64,000 bases of DNA. It comes from WHSW01 sp963749365. GTDB lineage: Bacteria > Actinomycetota > Thermoleophilia > Solirubrobacterales > 70-9. Of the stretch, positions 26,084-36,657 are shown piece after piece. The DNA is taken from positions 310,001-374,000 of the forward strand of contig CAVVME010000003.1 of the NCBI GenBank assembly GCA_963749365.1, written 5' to 3'. Positions within the stretch are counted from its first letter, which is position 1. Each line of letters starts with the position of its first letter. The notes under the pieces were generated by a model that was not told the origin of the DNA, ran no database searches, and saw nothing but the letters and a program-made list of their open reading frames with translations. The translations under genes were made by a program, and so were the position numbers.

Positions 26084-27115
26084 CCCCGGGTCCTCGGCGA
26101 GTCGCGCCAGCCCGGCCGCCAAGGCGTCCGCGTCACCGGCGGGCACGAGGATCCCGGTCTCCGGGGTGACGACGTCGGGGACTCCGCCGACGGCGGTCGC
26201 GACCGCCGGGACCCCCGCCGCGGCGGCCTCGATCAGGGCGACCGGCGTGCCCTCGTTGTCGGAGCTGAGCACGGCCACGTCGGTGGCGGCGGCGATCGCG
26301 ACGACATCGGTCCGGTAGCCGACGAAGCGGACGGTCTCACCCAGGCCGAGCTCGGCGGCGAGCCGCTCGAGCCGCTCGCGCAGCTCCCCGTCGCCGACGA
26401 TCGCGAGGCGAAGCGGGCGGCTCGACCTCAGCCAGCAGCGGCGAACGCGCGCAGCAGCACATCGACCCGTTTGATCGCCACCAGGCGGCCGACGAAGGTC
26501 ACCAGCAGCTCGTCGGGCCGCACGCCGAGGCGGCGGCGGAAGTCCGCGCCCGCCTCGGGAGCCAGATCGTCGAACCGGGCCAGATCGAGGCCCAGCGGCA
26601 CGACCTGAAACGCGTCGCGGCGGCGCGACCCCCAACCGGACCAGGTCGTCGACGGTCGCCTGGCTGACCGCGATCAGGCGGTCGCTCGAGCGCGCCAGGA
26701 AGCGCTCGAGCAGGCGGTAGGCGCCGCTGAGCAGCGGCCCGAAGTAGCCCTCGAGCACGTGCCCGTGGTAGGTGTGGACGATGATCGGGCGCGGGCGAAT
26801 CGCGAGCCGGGCGGCGAGCCGACCGAGCGCGCCCGCCTTGGCCGTGTGGGTGTGCACGATCTCGGGCCGGTAGCGGCGGGTCAGCCTGATCAGGCCGAAG
26901 AGCGCCCTCAGGTCCGCGATCGGGCTGACCTGAGGCCCGAGGCCCTCGACCACCTCGACCCGACATCCCTCCTGCCTCGCCAGCTCGGCGAACGACTCCT
27001 CTCCGGGGCCGGTGTGCCCGTGGGCGAGCAGAGTCGAGTAGCGATCGCGGTCGAGACGGCCGCTGAGCAGGCTGACGTGGTACGCGGGGCCGCCGACGTT
27101 CATCCGCGCGATCAC
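25967..27115 (-). CDS. GT4 glycosyltransferase (frameshifted)
   Basis: This is a GT-B retaining glycosyltransferase of about 380 residues. The N-terminal part reads VIARMNVGGPAYHVSLLSGRL and IVHTHTAKAGALGRLAARLA; the C-terminal part has LAIVGDGELRERL, VRFVGYRTDV and the nucleotide-sugar site SSDNEGTPVALIEAAAAGVPAVAT. Frame changes are needed near 26630 and 26440; the middle, in another frame, reads QVVPLGLDLARFDDLAPEAG and TFVGRLVAIKRVDVLLRAF, so the missing part is all there. The start is unclear; GTG 27115 is the first usable one. It likely works in exopolysaccharide assembly. Confidence 0.8.
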   Translation of the reverse strand: MIARMNVGGPAYHVSLLSGRLDRDRYSTLLAHGHTGPGEESFAELARQEGCRVEVVEGLGPQVSPIADLRALFGLIRLTRRYRPEIVHTHTAKAGALGRLAARLAIRPRPIIVHTYHGHVLEGYFGPLLSGAYRLLERFLARSSDRLIAVSQATVDDLVRLGVAPPRRVSGRAAGPRSGPVRRSGSRGGRGLPPPPRRAARRAAGDLRRPPGGDQTGRCAAARVRRCWLRSSRPLRLAIVGDGELRERLERLAAELGLGETVRFVGYRTDVVAIAAATDVAVLSSDNEGTPVALIEAAAAGVPAVATAVGGVPDVVTPETGILVPAGDADALAAGLARLAEDPGLRQRMGERARAHVRERFAVERLLGDIDSLYEELLRARD

Positions 27116-27148
27116 CCGCAGGACCCGGGTGGGAGCGACGACGCGGCC

Positions 27149-28115
27149 TACGGACGCCCCCCGGACGCGGCTCCGTCGAGCGCCTCGGGAGCCCGCAGGG
27201 CGTCGACGGTGAGCCGCAGGCCCTCGCTGAGGTCCGTCTGCGGCTCGTAGCCCAGCTCCTCCCGGGCCCGCGAGAGGTCGGCGAGCGAATGCCTGACGTC
27301 GCCGGGACGCCCCGGCTCGTGCTCCGCCTCGACCTCGCAGCCGGTGGCCGCAGCGCACCTCCTCGACCAGGTCGTTGATCGTGATCCGGTTTCCGGCGGC
27401 GATGTTGAAGGCTTGCCCGGAGACCCCCTCGGCCTCGCCGGCGAGCAGGTTCGCCCGCACGACGTCGCCGACGAAGGTGAAGTCGCGCGACTGCTCGCCG
27501 TCGCCGTAGACCTTCGGCGGGCGGCCGTCGAGGCAGGCGGTGATGAAGTTCGGGATCACCGCGGCGTACTGGGAGAGCGGGTCCTGGCGCGGCCCGAAGA
27601 CGTTGAAGTAGCGCAGGGCCACGGTCTCGAGCCCGTAGACCTGCGAGAAGCTCCGGCAGTAGCCCTCGCCCGCGAGCTTGGCGACCGCGTAGGGGGAGAT
27701 CGGGACGGCGGGGAGGTCCTCGCGCTTCGGCAGGGTCTCGGTTGCACCGTAGACCGACGAGGACGACGCGTAGACGACGCGCCGCACTCCGCTGTCACGG
27801 GCCGCGAGCAGCACGTTGAGCGTCCCGATCACGTTCGCCGCGTTGCTGGTCAGGGGGTCCTGGACCGAGCGTGGCACCGACGGCAGCGCGGCCTGGTGAA
27901 AGACCACCTCGCATCCCTGAACAGCGTTGTGGACGCGCTCGTAGCTCTGGATGTCGCCTTCGATCAGCTCGGCGATCGGCCGGTAGCGCGGCTAGGTTGG
28001 CCCGGTGGCCGGTCGAGAAGTTGTCGAGCACCCGGACCTCGTGCCCGCGGGCGCAGAGCTCGCCGGCGAGCTGGGAGCCGATGAAGCCGGCGCCGCCGGT
28101 GACCAGCGCCCTCAT
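27149..28115 (-). CDS. NAD-dependent sugar epimerase, SDR family (frameshifted)
   Basis: This extended SDR enzyme of about 320 residues acts on UDP-sugars (UDP-glucose/UDP-GlcNAc 4-epimerase-like). It has MRALVTGGAGFIGSQLAGEL, VFHQAALPSVPRSV, SSSSVYGATE, the catalytic SPYAVAKLAGE (Tyr and Lys), RYFNVFGPRQ and DFTFVGDVV. Reading shifts near 27990 and again near 27355; the distal part reads GRPGDVRHSLADLSRAREEL in another frame up to TAG at 27149-27151. Both breaks are one-base events with conserved sequence on each side. It overlaps the reading area of the GT4 gene. Confidence 0.8.
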
Positions 28116-28316
28116 GGTCGCGCCGCTCGTGGCGGCAGGGTGAGATGCGCTGCTAGGCACGCTCTAGCAACGCCGGTGAGGACCGATTACCTACGCGGGC
28201 GCAGGCGGCAACAGCGCGATCACAACTCGGCGAGAGTTTTCCGTTACGGTTGTCGTTCTTGGGGGGAAGCACGCCAAGGCACTGACTTGCAATGTCGGAA
28301 GCTCGGGAGAAGCAGG

Positions 28317-29405
28317 ATGCGCTACCTGATAACTGGCGGTGCGGGGTTCATCGGCTCGCACCTCATCGACGCACTGACGACGCGGGGCGATGACGTCCTC
28401 GTCCTCGACGATCTGAGCACGGGCCGGATCGAGAATCTCGACCACCTCGATCGCGATCACGATCGCGACGGGCCACAAACCAAGCGCTTCGCGGGCCATT
28501 CCAGGGTCGGCGCGGTCGAGTTCGTCGACGGATCGGTCACCAACGAGGCCGTCGTCGAAGACTGCATGTCTTCGGTCGACGTCTGCGTGCACCTCGCCTC
28601 GGCGGTCGGCGTCCAGCTCGTCGTCAAGCGACCGCTCGAATCGATGCTCAGCAACGTCCGCGGCTGCGACATCGTGCTCTCGGCCGCGGCCCGACACGGC
28701 CGCCGGCTGCTGTTCACCTCGACCTCGGAGATCTACGGCAAGCTGAGCGGCGAGTCCCTGCCGGAGAGCTCGGACCGGGTCCTCGGCTCGCCGTTTCAGT
28801 CGCGCTGGAGCTACTCGACCGCGAAGGCATTCGGCGAGATCCTCGCCGCCAGCTATCACCGCGAGGCCGGCGCCGAGACGATCGTCGCCAGGCTGTTCAA
28901 CACGGTCGGGCCGCGGCAGACCGGCGCCTACGGCATGGTCCTGCCCCGGTTCGTCCGCCAGGCACTGAACGGCGAGGACCTGACCGTGTACGGAACCGGC
29001 ACCCAGTCACGCTGCTTCACCCACGTGCTCGACACCGTGCACGCGCTGGTGCTCCTCTGCGACGCCGACGGCGCGATCGGGAACGTCTACAACGTCGGCA
29101 GGCCGAGCCCGGTCTCGGTGATCGAGCTGGCGGGCAAGGTGATCGAGCGCACGGGCTCGAGCTCGCACGTCAAGCTCGTCCCCTACGCCGAGGCCTACGG
29201 CCCCGGCTTCGAGGAGCTCGGCCACCGGGTCCCGGACATCTCGGCGCTCGAGGCGCTCACCGGTTGGACGCCGTCGCGAACGATCGACGAGACGGTCGAT
29301 GACGTGATCGTCTACGAGCAGAGCGAGGCGCGCAGGACCCGGGCGGAGCAAGCGCCCGACTCCGCCGAGCGCAAGCGGACCGGCACGCTGCGGGTTGCCC
29401 GGTGA
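28317..29405 (+). CDS. NAD-dependent epimerase/dehydratase, SDR family
   Basis: This 362-residue extended SDR protein is intact. The dinucleotide motif GGAGFIG is at residues 7-13 and the catalytic pair is Tyr166 and Lys170 in WSYSTAK. ARLFNTVGPRQTGAYGMVLPRFV and SRCFTHVLDTVHAL resemble UDP-glucuronate decarboxylase and UDP-sugar epimerases. A polar insert (residues 42-62) and a charged tail are unusual. It starts a plus-strand run after a 200-nt divergent intergenic region and precedes the initiating transferase by 18 nt. Confidence 0.88.
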   Translation: MRYLITGGAGFIGSHLIDALTTRGDDVLVLDDLSTGRIENLDHLDRDHDRDGPQTKRFAGHSRVGAVEFVDGSVTNEAVVEDCMSSVDVCVHLASAVGVQLVVKRPLESMLSNVRGCDIVLSAAARHGRRLLFTSTSEIYGKLSGESLPESSDRVLGSPFQSRWSYSTAKAFGEILAASYHREAGAETIVARLFNTVGPRQTGAYGMVLPRFVRQALNGEDLTVYGTGTQSRCFTHVLDTVHALVLLCDADGAIGNVYNVGRPSPVSVIELAGKVIERTGSSSHVKLVPYAEAYGPGFEELGHRVPDISALEALTGWTPSRTIDETVDDVIVYEQSEARRTRAEQAPDSAERKRTGTLRVAR

Positions 29406-29423
29406 TCGCGACCGGGCGATAGC

Positions 29424-30534
29424 GTGACGCTGCTGCCGGTCTTCCTCGCCTCGAGCGTTGCCGCGCTCGCCGTCACCCCGGCTGCCATCTGGCTGGCGCG
29501 ACGGGTCGGCCTCCTCGATCATCCACGAGGCTACAAGGCCCACACCGAGCCGACGCCCTACCTGGGCGGGGGCGTGCTCCTTGCCGGCTTCTTCGCCGGG
29601 GCGCTCGTCTACGGCGCGGTGGGCGACTCCCCGCTGACCGTGGTCTTCGCCGGCGCGGCGCTGATGTGGCTGGTGGGGACGCTCGACGATCGCTTCCTGC
29701 TCGGCCCTCGGGCTCGGGTCGTCACCGAGGTGGCCGTCGGTGTGCTGCTCTGGGACGCCGGGCTCGGCTGGTCGCTGTTTCCGGGCGAGATCGCCGACCT
29801 CGTCGTGACCGTGCTCTGGGTCGTCGGGATCATCAACGCGTTCAACCTGATGGACAACGTCGACGGGGCAGCGGGAACGGTCGGCGGTGTCTGCGCCGCC
29901 GGCGTCGCCCTGCTCGCGGCCCAGGAGGGACCGGAGGTGCTCGCGGCACTCGCGGTGGCGCTCTGCGGGGCGTGCGTGGGCTTTCTCTGCTCGAACCTCA
30001 CCCGCCCGGCGCGGATCTTCCTCGGCGACGGCGGCAGCATGCTGCTCGGCTTTCTCGTCGCGGCGCTGGTGATGGCGGTCTGGCGCCTCGACCAGATGAT
30101 CGGCGCCGCCTTCCTCCCGGCGATCATGCTCGTCGGCCTGCCGATCCTCGACATGACCCTGGTGATCGTCTCGCGCAGCCGCCGCGGGGCCGAGGTCGGC
30201 AAGGGCCATCGGGACCACGTCACGCATCGCCTGCTGCCGAAGCTCGGTTCGACCTGGGCTCTGGCGGCGATCGCTGGCGGTCTGCTCAGGGCGCGCTGTC
30301 GATCGTCGCGATCGAGCTGATGGGAGCGGACCGGGCGGACGATGCATCGCCGCGGCCGGCATCGCCTTCGTCCTCGGACTGGTCACGATCGCGATCCTCG
30401 AGGCGCCGTGGTTTCACCCCGACCGGGCGCCGGCGACCGCGCACCGAGCGCAGCGAAGTCGCCTACGTACTCCGGGCACGGCGCGAGCTCGGTTCACGGC
30501 CCTCGATCGAGGCCGAGCGAGAGGTGGGAGGTGA
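29424..30534 (+). CDS. WecA/MraY-like undecaprenyl-phosphate sugar-1-phosphate transferase (frameshifted 3' end)
   Basis: This polytopic membrane enzyme would start polysaccharide synthesis by moving a sugar-1-phosphate (often GlcNAc) onto undecaprenyl phosphate. Conserved sites are Asp88-Asp89 (GTLDDRF), NAFNLMDNVDG (Asp144, Asp147), FLGDGGSMLLGF, and GHRDHVTHRL in a cytoplasmic loop. The first 286 residues are in one frame. Near 30290 and 30335 the frame changes, and the last helix continues as GIAFVLGLVTIAILEAPW up to TGA 30532-30534. The stop of the first frame at 30320 probably marks an indel rather than the true end. Confidence 0.85.
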
Positions 30535-30836
30535 TGTCGACATCCACGCCCCGCAACGAGGGGGCGACGTCCGGCAGGTCGAAGCCCGGGACCGAGCTCG
30601 GGCCGTGATCGGGGACGAACCCCGCCGCCCAGGCAAGGCTCAGGGCGTGCACGTAGAGGTCGTAGCCGGAGAAGGCGAACTCGGCTGCACCGAGTCGGAC
30701 GATGGAGTAGCGGCGGTCGGTGTGGAGCATTCCCGAGAGGCTGTCACGGGATGCGCATGAATGTCGGTCGAACCAGGATCGCCTCGGTAGCTTCTCCCGG
30801 TTCGTCCCGCGTAGCGCTGCCCCGCGTCCCCGGGCA
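30535..30836. other. Stretch without a supported gene
   Basis: No plus-strand frame here looks protein-coding. On the minus strand a short frame (30494-30728) gives about 77 residues including SGYDLYVHALSLAWAAGF, which looks more protein-like than most antisense frames, but I cannot match it to a family. It could be a relic gene, or the damaged start of the next glycosyltransferase could reach into this stretch. Confidence 0.3.
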
Positions 30837-31948
30837 TTGTTCGTCGGCGGGGCTCGGTACGACCTCCCGCTGTCACCGGGGTTGGCGCGAAAGTGGAACG
30901 CGGTCGGGAAGCTGCTCGAGTTCCGGGTCATCGGTCGCGGGGGGGAGATCGAGGTTTCAGATCCGCGCTTCAGGTTGATCCCGAGGGAGCCGGCACGGCT
31001 TCCTCGACGTGATCTCGCACGCGGAGCTTGCCCGGGTCGTCGCGTCCGAGATCGGGCGCTTTCGGCCCGACGTGGTGATCACCCAGAGCCCGTTCGAGGC
31101 ACTCGCCGTGATCTTCGCCACGGCCCGGCTGACGAGCACGCAGCGGCCCAAGCTGGTGGTCGAGCTGCATGGTGACTGGAGGACCGCGGCAAGGCTCTAC
31201 GGGGGCCGGTGGAGACGTCCGTTCGCCAAGCTTGCTGACCGGGGTGCGCTGCTTGCCCTTCGGCGAGCGGACGGGATCAGGGCGGTGTCGCCCCGCACCG
31301 CGGATCTGGCCGAGCGGACGACCGGTCGCAGACCCCTCGCGAGCTTCCCGGCGTTCGTCGACCTCGAAGCCTTCTCGGACCCGCCCACGCGCTTGCCGAA
31401 GCAGCCGTCCGTGGCTTGGATCGGCGTGCTCGAGGAGCCCAAGGATCCATTGCTCCTCGCGGCGGCGTGGCGAGCGGTGGCTCGCGAGGTTCCCGACGGC
31501 GGAATTGGTCGTGGTCGGCCAAGGCTCGATGCGGCCCGTGATCGAGGACCTGGTGCGAGAGCTGCCCGACCGGGTCCGGGCGATCCCGAGACTCGAGCCG
31601 CCCGAGATCGCGCGCCTGCTCGACGCGAGCACACTCCTGGCCGTCTCCTCGCGGTCGGAGGGACTGCCGCGCGTGGTTCTCGAGGCGTTTCTGCGCGGGC
31701 GCCCGGTCGTCTCACGTGCCGTAGGGGGTATTCGGGACCTGGTGCAGCCGGAGCGCAACGGCCTGCTCATCGAGGCGCGCGACCCTGGAGAGTTCGCGGA
31801 CGCAATCATTCGAGTACTGACCGATCGCGAGCTGGCGGAGCGCCTTGCGCACGGGGCAGGTGAGGCGGCGCGGCGCTCGGAGTGGAGCCCCGCAGGCTAC
31901 GCGGACGCCGTTCGCGCGATGGTCGATCGCGCTCTCAGTGCACGGTGA
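30837..31948 (+). CDS. GT4 glycosyltransferase (frameshifted)
   Basis: A GT-B glycosyltransferase of about 370 residues spread over three frames. It begins LFVGGARYDLPLSPGLARKW, continues as VVITQSPFEALAVIFAT and LVVELHGDWRTAARL, and ends with LVVVGQGSMRPVIEDL, VSSRSEGLPRVVLEAFL and GGIRDLVQPERNGLLIEA, the usual nucleotide-sugar-binding block. Frame changes lie near 31000 and 31500. The start is uncertain: TTG 30837 begins right at the first beta strand; ATG 30720 is an alternative. It is followed after 25 nt by a sulfotransferase. Confidence 0.78.
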
Positions 31949-31973
31949 GCGACCGAACCGGAAACTGTCGAAG

Positions 31974-32858
31974 ATGGAAAAGGAGCGGTTCGAGATGCGG
32001 TCGCGCGCCGGAACGGGTCCGGGCTTCATCGGTATCGGCGCTCAGCGAACTGGCACCTCGTGGCTATACGCGTGCATGTACGAGCACCCGCAGGTCTGCA
32101 TGCCCCGGAAGGAGATCAACTTCTTCAGCCGTGAGCGCAATTGGAAGCGCGGTTACGAGTGGTACGAGCGCGTCTTCGCCGAGTGCCCCGCGGATGCGGT
32201 CGTCGGCGAATTCTCGACTTCCTATCTGACCGACGCGGCGACCCCGGCGCGAATCCAGGAGCGATATCCGGACGTGAAGCTGATCGTCTCGGTCAGGCAC
32301 CCTGTCGAGCGGGCGTACTCCAGCTATCTGAACGACATCGTCGCCGGCTCCATCGCTCCGGCGACAGGTTTTCGCGACGCGCTTCGAGCTCACCCCGAGT
32401 ACCTGGAGGCCGGTCGATACTCCCATTACATCGGCACGTACCTCGATCATTTTCCTCGGGAGCAGCTCTTGGTCCTGGTCTTCGACGACGCCCGCCGAGA
32501 CCCCGCGGCCGCGATCGGTCAGGTGTACGACTTCCTCGGGGTCGACCCGGGATTCCGACCAACGATGCTCGACCGCCGGGTCGGCGTCGGTCGAGTTCCC
32601 AGGTCGCGGTGGATCGAGCGCCGCCTGCTCGACGCCTCCGCGACCCTGAGGCGGCACAGCTCGACACGGCCGGTTTGGTGGTTGGCAAAGAGACTCGGGC
32701 TGGGCGATCGGGTCCGCGCGCTGAACACCGATCCTGGTTCGGAGGGCCGGAACGACCTGGACCCGCTCGAGCGCCGCGCCCTGATCCGACAGTCAGAGGA
32801 CGATATCCGGGCCCTGGAAGTCCTCCTGGGCAGAGAGCTGCCCCAGTGGCGCCAATAG
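31974..32858 (+). CDS. PAPS-dependent sulfotransferase
   Basis: This intact 294-residue protein transfers sulfate from PAPS, probably to a carbohydrate. The 5'-phosphosulfate loop is QRTGTSWLY (residues 24-32), and the 3'-phosphate motif is SVRHPVERAYSSYLNDI. It also has FIGIGAQ before the loop and YDFLGVDPGF near the C-terminus, typical of heparan-sulfate-type and bacterial sulfotransferases. The ATG at 31974 is preceded by a purine-rich stretch. It lies between two glycosyltransferases and so probably decorates the polysaccharide or its lipid-linked precursor. Confidence 0.9.
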   Translation: MEKERFEMRSRAGTGPGFIGIGAQRTGTSWLYACMYEHPQVCMPRKEINFFSRERNWKRGYEWYERVFAECPADAVVGEFSTSYLTDAATPARIQERYPDVKLIVSVRHPVERAYSSYLNDIVAGSIAPATGFRDALRAHPEYLEAGRYSHYIGTYLDHFPREQLLVLVFDDARRDPAAAIGQVYDFLGVDPGFRPTMLDRRVGVGRVPRSRWIERRLLDASATLRRHSSTRPVWWLAKRLGLGDRVRALNTDPGSEGRNDLDPLERRALIRQSEDDIRALEVLLGRELPQWRQ

Positions 32859-32862
32859 GCCC

Positions 32863-33907
32863 GTGAGAGCCGTTTTCGTCTGCCAGGCGGTCGATCGCGA
32901 CGATCCGATCCTGGCTACCACGATTCGCTGGATCGAGGCACTGGCCCGGCAGCCGGCGGTTTCCCGGGTGACCGTGCTCGCGTTGCGAACCGGCCGGCAC
33001 GAGCTCCCCGCAGCCGTCGAGGTCCGCCGGTTCGGCAGATCGAACCGGCTCGGGACGCTGTTCGGCTTCTACGGCGAGGTCGCTCGCTCGCTGCGCGATC
33101 GGCCGGACTTCTTCTTCATTTACCAGGGTGGCCCGTATCCGCTGCTCCTGCTTCCCACCAGACTGCTCCGCCGGACCGCGGTCGTGCAATGGAAGGCCCA
33201 CCCCGCGATCAGCCGTGCGATGGCCTTCTACGCCCGATACTGCGATGACCTGATCTTCACGCCCACCCGAGCTTCGTTCCCGCTCGACCTCCCCAAGGTT
33301 CGAGCAGTTGGGCACGGTGTCGACACCGAGCTCTTCCGCCCGCGACAGGTGCCGATCATCGGAGACCTGATCACCGTCAGTCGGATTGCGCCGAGAAAGC
33401 ACATCGCCGAGATGATTACGGCGGTCGTGGGCGCGAACCGGAAGTTCGGCACCGCGTACAGACTCGATGTCTACGGCCCGATCCACCCGGGCCAGGAGAG
33501 CTACGCAGCGAGCTCTGGAGGACCTGGTCGATCGACTTCGCGCACGCGATTGGATCGCGCTCCACAGCCCCACGGCCCACGATCGAATGCCGGCACTCCT
33601 GAACGGCCATCGCGCGTTCCTCAACTTCTCCGAGACCGCCGTCGACAAGGCGGTGATCGAGGCGATGGCATGTGGGCTGCCGGTGATCTCGACCAACAGC
33701 TCTGTCAACGAGATCATGCCGGACGACCTCCGCCCCGATCTGATCACCGACGGTGCAAGCGAGGAGGCCCAGGCAATGACGATTCATGAACTGCTGATCA
33801 AGCCCGATGCTGAGCTCGATGAGGTCGGTGGGCGGATGCGGCGGCTGGCGGTGGCCGAGCACAGCGTCGATCGGCTCTTCGAGCGGATCGTGAGCGAGAC
33901 GCAGCGA
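32863..33907 (+). CDS. GT4 glycosyltransferase (frameshifted)
   Basis: The first 216 residues read MRAVFVCQAVDRDDPILATT, FFFIYQGGPYPLLLLPTRLL, VGHGVDTELFRP and VSRIAPRKHIAEMI. A shift near 33512 leads to LEDLVDRLRARDWIALHS and FLNFSETAVDKAVIEAMACG, the C-terminal substrate site. The end is obscured: no stop is met before the next gene's probable ATG at 33908, though a TGA in another frame at 33892-33894 may be the real stop. It starts 4 nt after the sulfotransferase stop. Confidence 0.75.
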
Positions 33908-34721
33908 ATGGCTCTCGGCTCGAGGCTGAAGCGAGCCGCTCGCAACGGGCTGGTCCGCGCCGGAGGCGTGGTCGCGGCGCTGAAGCGGCTCGGGGTCCGG
34001 GAAGCGGGCGATCGCGATGCACGACGTTCCGGAACCGGACCGCTTCGCCGACTTCCTGGACCGCATCCTGGCCGAGTACGAAGTCGTCGGCATGGACACT
34101 GGATTCGCGAGCCCTTCGATCCCGATCACCGCACGCAGCTGACCCTCACCTTCGATGATGGGTACGCGTCGTGGCACGAGTCCGTCGCGGCCCTGCTCGA
34201 AGAGCGAGGGATCCCCGCGGTCTTCTTCGTCAGCTCGGGCCTGGTGGGGCTGCGCGGGGAGGCTGCTCGAGAGTTCGCCCGCCTCAGGCTCCGCCGCACG
34301 CGCGAGCTCGACTTCATCGGCCTGTCCGACCTCAAGGCGCTGGCCGACCACCATCTGTTCGAGGTCGGCAGCCACACTCGGAACCACGTGGACCTGGGCC
34401 GGATCTCCGATCCGCGACTCGCACAGGGAGGAGATCTCCGGGGATCGCGCCAGATTGGAGGATTGGCTGGCGACCAGGGTGAGATGCTTCGCGTACCCGT
34501 TCGGCACGCCCGCGAACGTTTCCCCGCTCGCTCGATCCGTCGTCGACGAGCTCGGGATCGAGCGGGCATTCACGCTGATACCGGGATGGTGGGAGCCGGA
34601 GCGGGGAGACCGGCTCTCGATCGGCAGGGACGGCGTGGATCCGGCCGTCTCTTTCGGCGTCTGGCGAGCTTGGCTGCGCGGGGGCTACGACCGCCTCTAC
34701 CGCCTCAAGGGCCGACTCTGA
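33908..34721 (+). CDS. Polysaccharide deacetylase, NodB domain (frameshifted)
   Basis: This carbohydrate esterase family 4-type protein is about 270 residues when reconstructed. It starts MALGSRLKRAARNGLVRAG, has IAMHDVPEPDRFADFLDRI in another frame, then TLTFDDGYASWHESVAALLEE with the metal-binding aspartates, EVGSHTRNHVDLGRI with the metal-binding histidines, and CFAYPFGTPANVSPLARSV. Frame changes fall near 34016, 34105 and 34430. It probably removes N-acetyl groups from the glycan. Confidence 0.75.
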
Positions 34722-34746
34722 CAGGACCGATCTCTAGCCCGCCGAG

Positions 34747-35524
34747 ATGCCAGCGCCGCCGTTGATACTCGCCTACCACGGGATCGCCGAGCTTTCGTCG
34801 CGGCACGACCCGGCTCGTCTGATCGTCTCGCCGAAACGCTTCCAGGCGCAGGTGCATTCCTTGATCCGTCGCCGTTATCGGTTCGTGCAGATCTCCGAGC
34901 TCGCCCGGCTGCTGCACGCGCGGATCGCAGCTGCGCGGGATCTGCGCGCTGACCTTCGACGACGGGTCCGAGGACAACGCGACGATCCTGGCGCCGATCC
35001 TGCGTGCGCTCGGGGTCCCGGCGACGCTCTACGTCTGCCCTGGATTGATGGGCCAGCCCTACCGCTGGTGCGAGCCCGAGGCCGGCCTGAGGTTCATGAC
35101 CGCGGAGGTCGTGCGTGAGCTCTCCCGCGACCCGCTGATCGAGATCGGCTCGCACACCCGCGAGCACCCCCTGCTCACCGACGCGACCGCCGACGAGGCG
35201 TACCGCGAAATGGCGTCCTCGAAGCGCGACCTGGAGCAGCTTCTCGACCTCGAGGTATCGAGCTTTGCCTATCCGCACTGCAAGTACTCGGCGGCTTGCC
35301 CCGCTGCAGCCGAGCGAGCCGGATATACGAGCGCGGTCACCTGTGGTGAGCGCGGCGGCTGGCTGCCGTTCGAGCTCCGGCGCGAGGGGGTACGCCGGGA
35401 CGACGGGCGGATCACGTTCGCGCTCAAGGTACGCGGGCTCTACCAGGCGGCTCGGGATCTGCGGGTGACGAGCTCGGCGGCGCGGCTCACCCGTTCGTAC
35501 CGGCATCGACGGCGGGGCGCCTAG
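34747..35524 (+). CDS. Polysaccharide deacetylase, NodB domain (frameshifted)
   Basis: This second NodB-type esterase has about 258 residues. It begins LILAYHGIAELSSRHDPARL, shifts near 34938 into ALTFDDGSEDNATILAPIL, and carries SHTREHPLL and SFAYPHCKYS. The catalytic Asp pair and the two metal histidines are visible. It follows the previous deacetylase by 25 nt, so two deacetylases are made together. Its end touches the convergent glycosyltransferase by 4 bp. Confidence 0.8.
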
Positions 35525-36657
35525 GAGCCGGCAGCCAGCTCGAGCTCCTCGGCAATGTCGCCGTACACGGTCTCCAAGTGGTAGCGCGGCCCGGTGGCCT
35601 GGGCCCCTTCACGCAAGGTCGCAAGGAGCTCGTCGTCTTCGGCGACCGACGCCATCGCCTGCCCCAGCCGCCTCGAGTCCCCAGGCTGTACGAGCAGGCC
35701 GTTGACGCCGGATTCGACGATCTCGGGCACGCCGCCCACCGCGGTCGCAATCACCGGTGTCCCGGCCGCCAGTGCCTCGACTGCTACGTGCGGGAAGTTC
35801 TCGGCGTCACTGGAGAGGATCGCGGCGTCGGCTGCTCGAAGCCACGAGAGCGCCTCGGCGCGGGGAAGCGCGCCCTTCACATCCACCCGGTCACCGAGGC
35901 CACGCTCGGCGATTGCCCGGTCGAGCTCATCCCGTGAGACGCCGTCGCCGATCACCACGAGCGAGCCTCCGGGAACCCCGCTGAAGGCGGCGATCGCGAG
36001 CGGCAGGTTCTTCTGCGGCACGAGCCGGCCCGCGAAGACGAAGGTCGGGAACCTGACGCCGAGTCGCTTGCGCAACTCGTCCCTGGCTACGGATTGGTCG
36101 ACCGGGGGGGCGCCGTTGGGAACCACGAGCATGCGCTCGCGGGGAATGCCCCAGGTCGTTGCGATCTCGGCCAGATAACGGCTCGGCACGATGATCCGGG
36201 CCGGGCGCTGAAGGGCGATCCGCCTCAATCTCGTCAGGTACCCGAGCCTGCCGCGCTTCGGCGCCCGCTGGAAGTCTTCGACCGTGCCCGAGAAGAGCCC
36301 GAGTCGGCGGGCGCGCTCATATGCAGGATCGGTCACCAGCTTGATCACGAGCGGAGCCCTCGTCAGGGTGGAGGCCAGGGCGCTGCGCCCATACATCCCC
36401 GTCGCGTAGATCACGTCGCTGCCCCGCGCGGCCCTGACCAACGCCGAGGCAGCAGCCGGCTGGCGGATCCACCGAGGCCGGTCCTTTCGCGTCGCAAGGA
36501 CCGGGAACCCGGGGTCCTCCGGGCGCTCGCTTCCGATGGTGGTGACGGCGCGAACCCGATGGCCCCGATCGACGAGGAAGCGCCCGAACTCGGGCGCGTG
36601 AGAGGCGGGGCCGCCAACCTCCGGAGGCCAGATCCCCGAGACGAGCAGAATCTCCAT
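35521..36657 (-). CDS. GT4 glycosyltransferase
   Basis: This intact 378-residue GT-B enzyme starts MEILLVSGIWPPEVGGPASH, has IIVPSRYLAEIATTWGIP, TFVFAGRLVPQKNLPLAIAA, LVVIGDGVSRDEL and the donor site SSDAENFPHVAVEALAAG ending in GGVPEIVESGVNGLLVQPGD. It is one of the few uninterrupted genes in the region. Its ATG overlaps the stop of the secreted-protein gene upstream (TGATG), so both are co-translated. Confidence 0.9.
   Translation of the reverse strand: MEILLVSGIWPPEVGGPASHAPEFGRFLVDRGHRVRAVTTIGSERPEDPGFPVLATRKDRPRWIRQPAAASALVRAARGSDVIYATGMYGRSALASTLTRAPLVIKLVTDPAYERARRLGLFSGTVEDFQRAPKRGRLGYLTRLRRIALQRPARIIVPSRYLAEIATTWGIPRERMLVVPNGAPPVDQSVARDELRKRLGVRFPTFVFAGRLVPQKNLPLAIAAFSGVPGGSLVVIGDGVSRDELDRAIAERGLGDRVDVKGALPRAEALSWLRAADAAILSSDAENFPHVAVEALAAGTPVIATAVGGVPEIVESGVNGLLVQPGDSRRLGQAMASVAEDDELLATLREGAQATGPRYHLETVYGDIAEELELAAGS

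Noticed and set aside
25967..27907. A single 646-codon epimerase-glycosyltransferase fusion protein
   Set aside because: The open frame joins the middle of an SDR epimerase to a GT4 enzyme only through frameshifted sequence; the real epimerase end (TAG 27149-27151) is readable in another frame.
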